In this document: positions 1 to 7,159 of the stretch, one piece after another
Numbering within the stretch: position 1 is the stretch's first letter
Layout of the letters: every line of letters starts with the position of its first letter
Source of the DNA: Alphaproteobacteria bacterium
Lineage (GTDB): Bacteria > Pseudomonadota > Alphaproteobacteria > UBA8366
Direction of reading: 5' to 3'
Length of the DNA stretch: 7,431 nt
Assembly: GCA_018665505.1 (NCBI GenBank)
Contig: JABJCS010000234.1
Location: 1-7,431 of the forward strand
Program-made: the position numbers and the translations under genes
The notes under the pieces: model-generated
Told to the model about the DNA's origin: nothing
The model's database searches: none
The model's input: only the letters and a program-made list of their open reading frames with translations

Positions 1-315
1 ACCATGGGTGATCAGGACGGTCTCGCAGAGCCCTTCATTGATCGCCGCGCAGGCATGACGCAGATGGATTAGGAAGGAGGTGCCGCCGACCGCAGTGCCG
101 TCGACCCATTTCGGCGTGATACCGAGATAATGCGCCATCTCCGTTGGCTCTTCCCGGCAGCAGGCGATGCCGTCGATATCGCTCGGCTTCAGGCCGGTCT
201 CCGCCATGGCGTTGAGGGCCGCATCCGCATGCAGCTGAATGTTGGACATATTGGGGATCTTGCCGAGCTCTGTGGTCTCACAGGCGCCGACAACGGCGAT
301 TGAACCTGGTTTCAT
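1..315 (-). CDS. Thiolase-like (SCP-x/lipid-transfer type) protein, N-terminal part, cut by window edge
   Basis: This is the first 105 codons of a thiolase-superfamily protein; the rest lies beyond the left edge. It starts at ATG 315-313 with a GAGGGG ribosome site that overlaps the stop of the upstream DUF35 gene. The N-terminus (SIAVVGACETTELGK) is the usual first strand of this family. Residues 76-105 fit the region around the nucleophile: V-G-G-T-S near 76-80, then A..AI..G. Classical thiolases have C-A-S-G here, but this protein appears to have G-T-S, so the acylated Cys seems absent (Gly78). That is typical of the SCP-x/Ltp-like branch paired with DUF35 proteins, some of which act as retro-aldolases on acyl-CoA intermediates in steroid side-chain breakdown. 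The C-terminal catalytic motifs are not in the window. The family call is firm; the reaction is unknown. Confidence 0.88.
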   Translation of the reverse strand, partial: MKPGSIAVVGACETTELGKIPNMSNIQLHADAALNAMAETGLKPSDIDGIACCREEPTEMAHYLGITPKWVDGTAVGGTSFLIHLRHACAAINEGLCETVLITHG

Positions 316-329
316 TGTCTATACTCCCC

Positions 330-746
330 TCAACCTTTCGCCGGCCGGAATTTCGGCAATGAAATCTCGTCCGATATGTCTTCGAAAACCACTTCCAGCG
401 CCATATCGAGTTCCAGCGCTTCAGGTGTTTGTTCGCATTCGGTGATGTTGGCCATCATGCGCGGGCCTTCCACAAGCTCGACGACGGCGATGGCATAAGG
501 TGCCTCGTCCTCGAACCCCTTCGGCGGGCGATGGTTGATGACATAGCTGAACAGCGTCGCCTTGCCCGAGGCCTCGAAGACCTCGACCTCGCGCGAGCCC
601 GTATAGGGGCTGAACGGGCGCGGCGGAAAATACGCCTTGCCGGTATCCTTGCAGCGCTGCAACAGCAGCTTGCCTTCTTTACATCCGGCCCAATAATGCT
701 CGGTCTCGGGCGATGCTTGCGGGATCGGTTTCTGATAGTCGGCCAT
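330..746 (-). CDS. DUF35 OB-fold protein with degenerate zinc ribbon, thiolase partner
   Basis: This is a 138-residue protein of the Zn-ribbon/OB-fold DUF35 family, the normal length for a stand-alone member. Such proteins bind thiolase-like enzymes and shape or deliver the acyl-CoA substrate. Residues about 12-53 hold the N-terminal helix and ribbon, and about 55-130 the OB fold (LFSYVINHRPP, then YAIAVVELVEGPRMMANI). The ribbon keeps the family frame, including the PPR and GS positions, but the four metal Cys positions read C32, T35, S46 and T49, so zinc binding is probably lost. ATG 746 is preferred over the in-frame GTG at 752 because GGAGGAG sits 8 bases before the ATG but only 2 before the GTG. 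The thiolase gene starts 14 bases downstream on the same strand, so the two are almost certainly cotranscribed and probably form a complex. Confidence 0.92.
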   Translation of the reverse strand: MADYQKPIPQASPETEHYWAGCKEGKLLLQRCKDTGKAYFPPRPFSPYTGSREVEVFEASGKATLFSYVINHRPPKGFEDEAPYAIAVVELVEGPRMMANITECEQTPEALELDMALEVVFEDISDEISLPKFRPAKG

Positions 747-754
747 CGGCACGG

Positions 755-761
755 CTCCTCC
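755..761 (-). promoter_or_regulatory. Shine-Dalgarno site of the DUF35 gene
   Basis: The minus strand reads GGAGGAG, a near-perfect anti-16S match. It lies 8 bases from ATG 746 and 2 bases from the in-frame GTG 752, which decides the start in favour of the ATG. Confidence 0.8.
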
Positions 762-857
762 GTCGCGTTCGTAAAAATGCGAGTCTTGAGTTAGGTCGAG
801 GCGGCAAGAGAACTAGGCGAGATTGCGGTGCATTTTGATTTGCGCGATTCGACCTAG

Positions 858-874
858 ATTTGTTGCTAACAAAT
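858..874. promoter_or_regulatory. Palindromic operator candidate ATTTGTT-GCT-AACAAAT
   Basis: A perfect inverted repeat with 7-base arms and a 3-base centre lies in the 150-base gap between the divergent DUF35/thiolase operon and the class II aldolase gene, 22 bases before the aldolase ATG. The AT-rich arms stand out from the GC-rich surroundings. The size and symmetry suit a dimeric helix-turn-helix regulator (MarR, GntR or TetR type are all possible), and the position would let a bound protein block aldolase transcription. No regulator gene is in the window and no convincing -35/-10 pair was found, so the role is inferred. Confidence 0.5.
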
Positions 875-896
875 ATCGCGTCATAAGGAAGGTATC

Positions 897-1691
897 ATGT
901 CCGAATCAACGATCATTGAATTTCCGCAGGACGGGCGGCCGTCCGATATCAGTCCCGAGGAATGGCAGGCCCGTTGTGAGTTGGCCGCCGCCTATCGCCT
1001 CTGTGCGCTCTATGGCTGGACTGATCTCAACAACACGCATCTCTCACTGCGGGTGCCGGGCACCAAGGATCATTTCCTACTTAACCCTTTCGGCATGTTC
1101 TTCGAGGAGATCACGGCTTCGTCTCTGATCAAGGTCGACGGCGAGGGGAACCTTTTGGGTGCCAGCGATTATCCGATGAACCCGGCGGGCTTCGTCATTC
1201 ACGGCGCGATTCACATGTCGGGCGACGACCGTCACTGCGTGCTCCATACCCACAGCCGTTACGGTACCGCCGTCTCGATGCAGAAGCACGGCTTGCTGCC
1301 GAACAGCCAAAAGGCGCTGACGATCATGGGCTGGACCGGTTATCACGATTTCGAAGGCCCGGCGGTAGACGCGGGCGAACAGCCGCGGATCGTGAAGGAT
1401 ATGGAAGGCAAATCAATCCTGATCCTGCGCAATCACGGCTTGTTGTCGGTTGGCAAAACGGTTGGCGAGGCTTTCGTTTTCATCTACCGGATCGAAACCG
1501 CGTGCCGCCACCAAATTGACGCGATGAGTGGCGGTGCGGAGCTGCAAGATATCTCGGCGGCGACCCAACAGAAATCCATCGACATGGGTCTCAGCATGTA
1601 CGGCCCCGGCGGCTTCATTGAAGTCGGTAAGGAATGGCCGATGCTGTTGCGCCAGCTGGAGCGTGCGGGGATGGACGACTACGCGCGGTAG
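897..1691 (+). CDS. Class II aldolase/adducin family protein
   Basis: This 264-residue cytoplasmic protein has the whole class II aldolase/adducin fold. It starts at ATG 897 behind AAGGAAGG. Metal-site histidines are visible at His117 and His119 (the HTH of VLHTHSRYG) and His180 (RNHG). The G-W-T-D-L-N-N-T-H-L-S segment (40-50) and GLLPNSQ (132-138) are typical of the adducin-like branch. In fuculose- and ribulose-phosphate aldolases a catalytic Glu precedes the first His; here that area reads NPAGFVIHGAIH with no Glu, as is usual in the adducin-like bacterial group. The metal site is therefore kept, but sugar-phosphate aldolase chemistry should not be assumed. The gene is divergent from DUF35/thiolase, shares the palindrome-bearing gap with it, and ends 19 bases from the convergent aminotransferase. 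The substrate is unknown. Confidence 0.93.
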   Translation: MSESTIIEFPQDGRPSDISPEEWQARCELAAAYRLCALYGWTDLNNTHLSLRVPGTKDHFLLNPFGMFFEEITASSLIKVDGEGNLLGASDYPMNPAGFVIHGAIHMSGDDRHCVLHTHSRYGTAVSMQKHGLLPNSQKALTIMGWTGYHDFEGPAVDAGEQPRIVKDMEGKSILILRNHGLLSVGKTVGEAFVFIYRIETACRHQIDAMSGGAELQDISAATQQKSIDMGLSMYGPGGFIEVGKEWPMLLRQLERAGMDDYAR

Positions 1692-1710
1692 ATCGCAGCC
1701 CCCCTCAGCC

Positions 1711-3003
<1,293 letters not shown>

Positions 3004-3078
3004 TCAATGGTGAAGGGTGGCCCTGCGGCGCTTCGCCTGCTTGACTGGCGACGCAATGGGACGAAAATCATTGATACC

Positions 3079-3918
3079 ATGACAAAACGACTGACCGCAG
3101 ATCAAGTGACCGCCTATCGGCGCGACGGATTCGTCTATCCCATCCCGGTAATGAAACCTGATGAGGCCGAGGAATTCCGCCAAGCCTTGGAGAGTTTCGA
3201 GCGCGAACATCCCGATTATATGAGTGGGATGAAGCGCCAGAAACTGCATCTGGTGACAACCTGGATGGCCGAACTCGTGCGTCGTCCGGAAATTCTGGAC
3301 GCCGTCGAAGATATTCTCGGCCCCGATTTCCTGTGCTGGCAGACCAGTCTGTTCATCAAGGAAGCCAAGGACCCCGGCTTTGTCTCCTGGCATCAGGACG
3401 GCAATTATTGGGGATTGAGCAGTAATGAGGTGGTGACCGCTTGGTTGGCGCTGTCGCCGTCGACGGTGGAAAGTGGGTGCATGAAGATGATGCCCGGTAG
3501 CCACGAGTGGGACGGGATCGAGCACAAGGACACGTTCGACGAGGACAATCTGCTGACCCGTGGCCAGGTGATGGATATTCAGATGGACGAAGCCAAGGCC
3601 GCGGATGTGGTCGTGCGGACAGGCGAGATCTCGTTGCACCACGTCAATATCGCCCATTCCTCGGCACCGAACCAGGCGGACGACCGGCGCATAGGTATCG
3701 CCATGCGATATGTGACGCCCAGGGTGAAGCAAGTGACCGGCGTGCCGGATAGCGCGACCTTGGTGCGGGGCACCGATACGGTCGGCAATTTCGAGGCGGA
3801 GCCTGCACCGGCTTATGATTTTGAGCCTGCCGCCGTGGCCCTGCACGAGCGCGTGACCAATACCCGCTCCGACTTTATCTACAAGGATGCGGAACAGCGG
3901 CCGGGTGCCGCGGAGTAA
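3079..3918 (+). CDS. Phytanoyl-CoA dioxygenase (PhyH) family Fe(II)/2-oxoglutarate oxygenase
   Basis: This 279-residue soluble protein of the PhyH superfamily would hydroxylate or otherwise oxidise a small molecule using Fe(II), O2 and 2-oxoglutarate. The N-terminus (LTADQVTAYRRDGFVYP) is the standard opening of the family. The iron ligands are His105 and Asp107 in SWHQDGNYWG and most likely His193 in IAHSSAPN, with Arg203 or Arg204 in the DDRRIG segment as 2-oxoglutarate binder. TAWLALSPSTVESGCMKMMPGSH (about 120-142) is the conserved core strand pair. The Asp of HxD is kept, so this is a hydroxylase-type site, not the HxA/G site of the SyrB2-like halogenases. ATG 3079 is chosen by homology; its ribosome site is weak. 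An in-frame ATG at 3007 would add 24 residues that do not look like the family. The gene stands alone, so the substrate cannot be inferred. Confidence 0.9.
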   Translation: MTKRLTADQVTAYRRDGFVYPIPVMKPDEAEEFRQALESFEREHPDYMSGMKRQKLHLVTTWMAELVRRPEILDAVEDILGPDFLCWQTSLFIKEAKDPGFVSWHQDGNYWGLSSNEVVTAWLALSPSTVESGCMKMMPGSHEWDGIEHKDTFDEDNLLTRGQVMDIQMDEAKAADVVVRTGEISLHHVNIAHSSAPNQADDRRIGIAMRYVTPRVKQVTGVPDSATLVRGTDTVGNFEAEPAPAYDFEPAAVALHERVTNTRSDFIYKDAEQRPGAAE

Positions 3919-4032
3919 GCTTCTGCCCCGGCTTCGCCGTAATTGATCAAGCAATCGCCCTAATGAGAGCGCGGCGCTGCCCGATTGCGCGGGCTAAATC
4001 CGGCTTCGATTATTTCATCGGAGACCGATTTC
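3919..4032. other. Intergenic leader with several inverted repeats before the vWA gene
   Basis: This 114-base gap lies between the oxygenase stop and the vWA start. It holds CGGC-TTC-GCCG (3929-3939), 7-base arms GCAATCG/CGATTGC (3951-3957 and 3982-3988), an 11-base palindrome AGCGCGGCGCT (3968-3978), and GCCCG/CGGGC arms (3979-3983 and 3990-3994). The last stem and the CGATTGC arm share bases, so they could not form together. CCGGCTTCG occurs twice (3928-3936 and 4000-4008). None of the hairpins is followed by a T-run, so no intrinsic terminator can be called, and no clear promoter was found. Confidence 0.35.
4020..4023 (+). promoter_or_regulatory. Shine-Dalgarno site of the vWA gene
   Basis: GGAG lies 9 bases before ATG 4033. 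It supports that start over the in-frame TTG at 3985, which would put 16 extra residues ahead of a normal signal peptide. Confidence 0.6.
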
Positions 4033-6150
4033 ATGTCACGTTCGATTACTTTCTCCGCGCGTCACGCGCCCTTGATTTGTGCATTCTTGTTTCTCGCCTT
4101 CGGCCTCATGGGGGCGCTTGTGGCTCCAGCGCGGGGCGAAGGTCTGTTCCTGCATCCCCAGGGATCGCCCGGCCTGCGCGTGCCGGCCCCGGTCGTTGCG
4201 GGGACGGCGGATATCGTCATAAACGGTATTACCGGCCGGGCGACGATCCGGCAGACCTTCCTCAACCCCGAAGACTCATGGGTCGAGGGGGTTTATGTAT
4301 TTCCATTGCCGGACGATGCCGCTGTTGACCATATGCGATTGCGTGTCGACGACCGGACGATCGAAGGCCGGATAGAGGAACGCCAGGCGGCGCGCAAAAA
4401 GTACAAGCGCGCGGCTAACAGCGGCAAGCGCGCCAGTCTGTTGGAGCAGGAACGCCCGAACCTTTTCACCATGTCGGTCGCCAATATTCCACCGAAGGGT
4501 CGGATCGAAGTAGAGATCGGGTATCAGCAAGCGGTCAGGCATCAGGACAGCCGTTATTCGCTCCGCTTCCCGATGGCGGTGACTCCGCGCTATCTGCCCG
4601 CACCATCCAAATTCACAGGTGTGAAGAGCAGTGGAGGTCCGGCGGCAGGTAACGGCAAACGCCCGAAACTTCCGGTCCGGTCTGTTGACGCGCCGAAATC
4701 GAATCCAATGGCAATCCGTGTGAAGCTTGATCCGGGCATGCCGCTCGGTGTGTTGGAGAGTGCCTCCCATAAGCTGATGGTCACGGAACCGAAGGAGGGC
4801 GGCTACGACATCACACTGGCGTCCGGCGCGGTCGTGTCGGATCGCGATTTCGTGTTGGAATGGACGCTCGAATCTCCGGCCCAACCCGCTCCCACTGTTT
4901 TCATCGAGGAAAAGGACGGTGCGGCCTATTTACTGGCGATGATCGTGCCGCCGAAAACTTACCGATCAAACGAGGAACCGCAACCGCGAGAGGCAATCTT
5001 CGTGATCGACACGTCTGGCTCCATGCATGGGGAGTCAATGCGCCAAGCACGCGATGCCTTGCTGTTTGGTCTCGAACGCCTGACGGATAAGGACCGCTTT
5101 AATATCATCTCGTTCTCCAGCGAGCCGCGACGCCTGTTCACGGAAAGTCGGATCGCCGATATGCCGTCGCTAGATGTGGCACGCAATTTCGTGCGCTCGC
5201 TGCGGTCTGATGGTGGGACGGAAATTGGGCTCGCCTTATCGCAAGCCTTCTCGACGTCGGGTGATGAAAAATGGCTCCGCCAGGTTATTCTGATGACTGA
5301 TGGTGCCGTTGGAAACGAGCCTGCTTTGTTGGCACAATTACGCAAAGTAATGGGGCGCAGCCGTCTGTTTACAGTGGCCATCGGCAATGCACCCAACGGC
5401 TATTTCATGCGTGAGGCGGCGCGGGTAGGGCGCGGGGCCATGTTGCATATCTCCGATATCCGACAAGTGCGCCGTCAGGTTTCGGCATTGTTCGCCAAGC
5501 TCGAACGACCCGCTTTGACTGATATCACGGCCGCATTCCCGCAACCCGCCGCGACGCAAAGCCTGCCGTCGCCGATACCCGATCTCTATCATGGTGAGCC
5601 CATCGTGATGACCGCACGGATTCCTGTGGTGGAGGGCAATCTGGTACTGACGGGATACGCCGGATCGGAAAAATGGCGGATTGTCGCGGACATCGCACAG
5701 GCGCGACCGGGCATGGGTATTGCTAAACTCTGGGCCCGTTCGATGGTGGGTCGTGAGATGGGGCGTCTGCGTGAAGGTGTTGACCGTGAAAAGGTACGCC
5801 TCGCCGTCCTTGATCTAGCGTTGCGGCACAAATTATTGACCGACTATACCAGCCTTGTCGCGGTTGATACTCAAGCCGCGCGCCCAAAACAGGAGGAGAT
5901 GGCGGAACGCCGCGTTCCTGCCAATCCGCCCGCGGGATGGACGCCGCCGCCGTCCCAGGTGAATAAAACCGTGATGAAGCGCGACACTAATCGCGGCATG
6001 ATGCTGCGCATGGCGAAGACTGGACCGGTACCAACAGTCTCGCTCGGCGTACCCACGGCGACGCCCGCTTTCGTCTTGGCGCTGTTCGGTATACTGGCGC
6101 TTTTGGCGGGTGGGTTGTGTTGGCAATTACGGCGGCGGATCGCGCCGTGA
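4033..6150 (+). CDS. VIT and von Willebrand factor A domain protein, class GN sortase target family
   Basis: This 705-residue envelope protein matches the 'marine proteobacterial sortase target' architecture. A signal peptide covers about residues 1-36 (hydrophobic 13-31, APA at 31-33 a likely cleavage motif). The vault/inter-alpha-trypsin (VIT) domain spans about 45-180, with VYVFPLPDDAAVDHM, KRASLLEQERPNLFTMSVANI and neighbouring motifs. The vWA domain spans about 318-490 with a complete metal-ion-dependent adhesion site: Asp326, Ser328 and Ser330 (DTSGS), Thr396 (GGTE) and Asp423 (MTDG). LLTDYTSLVAVD (601-612) is the usual post-vWA motif. A Pro-rich linker (about 628-642) leads to a hydrophobic helix (about 679-697) and a basic RRR end, the layout of a sortase substrate. 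The motif before the helix reads GVPTATPA, not a standard LPxTA/LPxTG. The start at ATG 4033 follows GGAG. The stop overlaps the sortase start. The ligand and biological role are unknown. Confidence 0.93.
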   Translation: MSRSITFSARHAPLICAFLFLAFGLMGALVAPARGEGLFLHPQGSPGLRVPAPVVAGTADIVINGITGRATIRQTFLNPEDSWVEGVYVFPLPDDAAVDHMRLRVDDRTIEGRIEERQAARKKYKRAANSGKRASLLEQERPNLFTMSVANIPPKGRIEVEIGYQQAVRHQDSRYSLRFPMAVTPRYLPAPSKFTGVKSSGGPAAGNGKRPKLPVRSVDAPKSNPMAIRVKLDPGMPLGVLESASHKLMVTEPKEGGYDITLASGAVVSDRDFVLEWTLESPAQPAPTVFIEEKDGAAYLLAMIVPPKTYRSNEEPQPREAIFVIDTSGSMHGESMRQARDALLFGLERLTDKDRFNIISFSSEPRRLFTESRIADMPSLDVARNFVRSLRSDGGTEIGLALSQAFSTSGDEKWLRQVILMTDGAVGNEPALLAQLRKVMGRSRLFTVAIGNAPNGYFMREAARVGRGAMLHISDIRQVRRQVSALFAKLERPALTDITAAFPQPAATQSLPSPIPDLYHGEPIVMTARIPVVEGNLVLTGYAGSEKWRIVADIAQARPGMGIAKLWARSMVGREMGRLREGVDREKVRLAVLDLALRHKLLTDYTSLVAVDTQAARPKQEEMAERRVPANPPAGWTPPPSQVNKTVMKRDTNRGMMLRMAKTGPVPTVSLGVPTATPAFVLALFGILALLAGGLCWQLRRRIAP
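6042..6147 (+). other. C-terminal sorting-signal-like tail of the vWA protein
   Basis: This stretch encodes LGVPTATPA, a hydrophobic run and LRRRIAP: the three parts of a cell-wall sorting signal (motif, membrane helix, basic stop) at the very end of the protein. The motif keeps TATPA, which in this family usually follows LPx, but has G-V-P where L-P-x is expected. A second V-P-T lies 7 residues earlier (666-668). Whether the neighbouring sortase cuts here, probably near T675-A676, is inference. Confidence 0.6.
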
Positions 6151-6722
6151 TCGGTCGCATACTCTTCACCCTAACTGCATTGCTGGTCGGTGCGGGTTTG
6201 TATCTCACAGGTGAAGCGGCGTGGATCCATGCGAAGGCGAAGCTCGCGCAGTACTTGATTGCCGAGACATGGGAGGAAACACAGGCGGGTGTCGTCGGCG
6301 CTCGTCCCTGGCCGTGGGCCGATATGACACCCTTGGCGATCCTCGAAGCGCCAGCGCAAGGAATACGACAGGTCGTACTATCGGGCGCTTCGGGACGAAA
6401 CCTCGCCTTCGGTCCGACTCATATCGACGCCAGCGCCCGACCCGATACGTCAGGGACAGTTGTGTTGGCCGGTCATCGCGATACGCATTTCGCCTTTCTG
6501 GAAAGTATACAACAGGGTGAAAAATTGATCCTGACGGACCGCTCCGGGACGCGCCACGATTTCCGGGTCGAAAGTTTGGAGATTGCGGATTCCAGGACAA
6601 CCGACCTGCGCCTCGGTGATGGCACGTCCTTAGTGCTGGTGACGTGCTATCCCTTTGATGCGATCGATGCGGGTGGGCCGTTGCGCTACGTGGTCACGGC
6701 GGTGGTAGACGAGCCAGCTTAG
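6147..6722 (+). CDS. Class GN sortase (Gram-negative transpeptidase)
   Basis: This 191-residue membrane-anchored cysteine transpeptidase would cut the sorting signal of its target at the outer face of the inner membrane and transfer it to a nucleophile that is unknown in Gram-negatives. An N-terminal membrane segment (about 4-21) is followed by WIHAKAKLAQYLI, typical of this class, and the sortase barrel. The catalytic residues are all present: His110 in LAGHRDTHF, Cys167 in VTCYPFDAI and Arg180 in GPLRYVV. The start is taken at GTG 6147, which overlaps the vWA stop as GTGA with GGCGGA upstream and puts the anchor at the N-terminus. An in-frame GTG at 6117 would add 10 residues and is less likely. 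The gene is almost surely cotranslated with the upstream vWA gene, its probable only local substrate. The stop overlaps that of the opposing DUF1232 gene. Confidence 0.94.
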   Translation: MIGRILFTLTALLVGAGLYLTGEAAWIHAKAKLAQYLIAETWEETQAGVVGARPWPWADMTPLAILEAPAQGIRQVVLSGASGRNLAFGPTHIDASARPDTSGTVVLAGHRDTHFAFLESIQQGEKLILTDRSGTRHDFRVESLEIADSRTTDLRLGDGTSLVLVTCYPFDAIDAGGPLRYVVTAVVDEPA

Positions 6723-7093
6723 GTTTGAGGCGAGCGTTCTAGGAGTTCCGCCGCGCGGGTTCGATGTTCGTCGGTGATATGTCCCGAGATGGCGCGCCAA
6801 GCAGCCCAAAAAACCGCGATATCGTCCGTGTAGCCAAGGCCAAGAATGATGTCCGGGATCAAGTCCGTCGGCACGATGAAATAGGCAAGGGCGCCCAGGA
6901 TGACGGCTTTTACATGCAGGGGGGTGTTACTGTCGCGGGCACAGCAATAGGCGGCGACAGCTTCCTCGGAGAAAGGAATCACCCCGGCGGTGCGGCGCAT
7001 TTTCCGCCAGAATCCACGTTTCACGATGCGCTCGTCGCTTTCCATCCGCGACATATCCAAATCGGGTGCGTCCTTTTTAGCCATTTCCACCAT
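6719..7093 (-). CDS. DUF1232 (YkvA-like) small membrane protein
   Basis: This 124-residue protein carries the DUF1232 core at about 57-92: TPLHVKAVILGALAYF, then IVPTDLIPDIILGLGYTDD (73-91), with hydrophobic stretches at about 62-75 and 91-100 that may be membrane-associated. The polar, charged first 35 residues (KRGFWRKMRR) look cytoplasmic. The family is widespread and has no agreed function. The start is ATG 7093; an ATG three codons later (7084) is equally possible, with GGTGGA too close to it and GGAG rather far from 7093. The open frame reaches 7384 but that extension lies antisense to the dehydrogenase gene and is not coding. Its TAA overlaps the sortase TAG (6719-6722), and its promoter must lie in the 66-base gap shared with the dehydrogenase gene. 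Confidence 0.85.
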   Translation of the reverse strand: MVEMAKKDAPDLDMSRMESDERIVKRGFWRKMRRTAGVIPFSEEAVAAYCCARDSNTPLHVKAVILGALAYFIVPTDLIPDIILGLGYTDDIAVFWAAWRAISGHITDEHRTRAAELLERSPQT

Positions 7094-7159
7094 ATGGGAA
7101 CTCTGCTCCGGCTCTGCTATACCGGCTCCTAAATCACGATTTTCGATTGGGAGAATATT
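7094..7159. promoter_or_regulatory. Divergent promoter region, DUF1232 / dehydrogenase
   Basis: This 66-base gap sits between two divergent starts, so it should hold both promoters unless transcription enters from further away. A TATAGC on the minus strand (7116-7121) is a possible -10 for DUF1232, but no good -35 goes with it. CTCTGCT occurs twice 11 bases apart (7101-7107 and 7112-7118). GGGAG (7149-7153) is the ribosome site of the dehydrogenase gene, 6 bases before its ATG. Confidence 0.4.

Noticed and set aside
3041..3069. TTGACT with AAAATC 17 bases downstream as a promoter for the PhyH gene
   Set aside because: The -10 matches only two of six consensus positions, and the start point would fall on the ATG.
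3079..3918. PhyH protein as a non-haem halogenase
   Set aside because: The Asp of the HxD motif is present; halogenases have Ala or Gly at this place.
3929..3939. CGGC-TTC-GCCG hairpin as a terminator of the PhyH gene
   Set aside because: The stem is only 4 base pairs and no T-run follows.
3004..3954. Minus-strand open frame of 316 codons opposite the PhyH gene
   Set aside because: It is a shadow of a clearly coding plus-strand gene; its His/Arg/Gly-rich composition fits no known family and it lacks a ribosome site.
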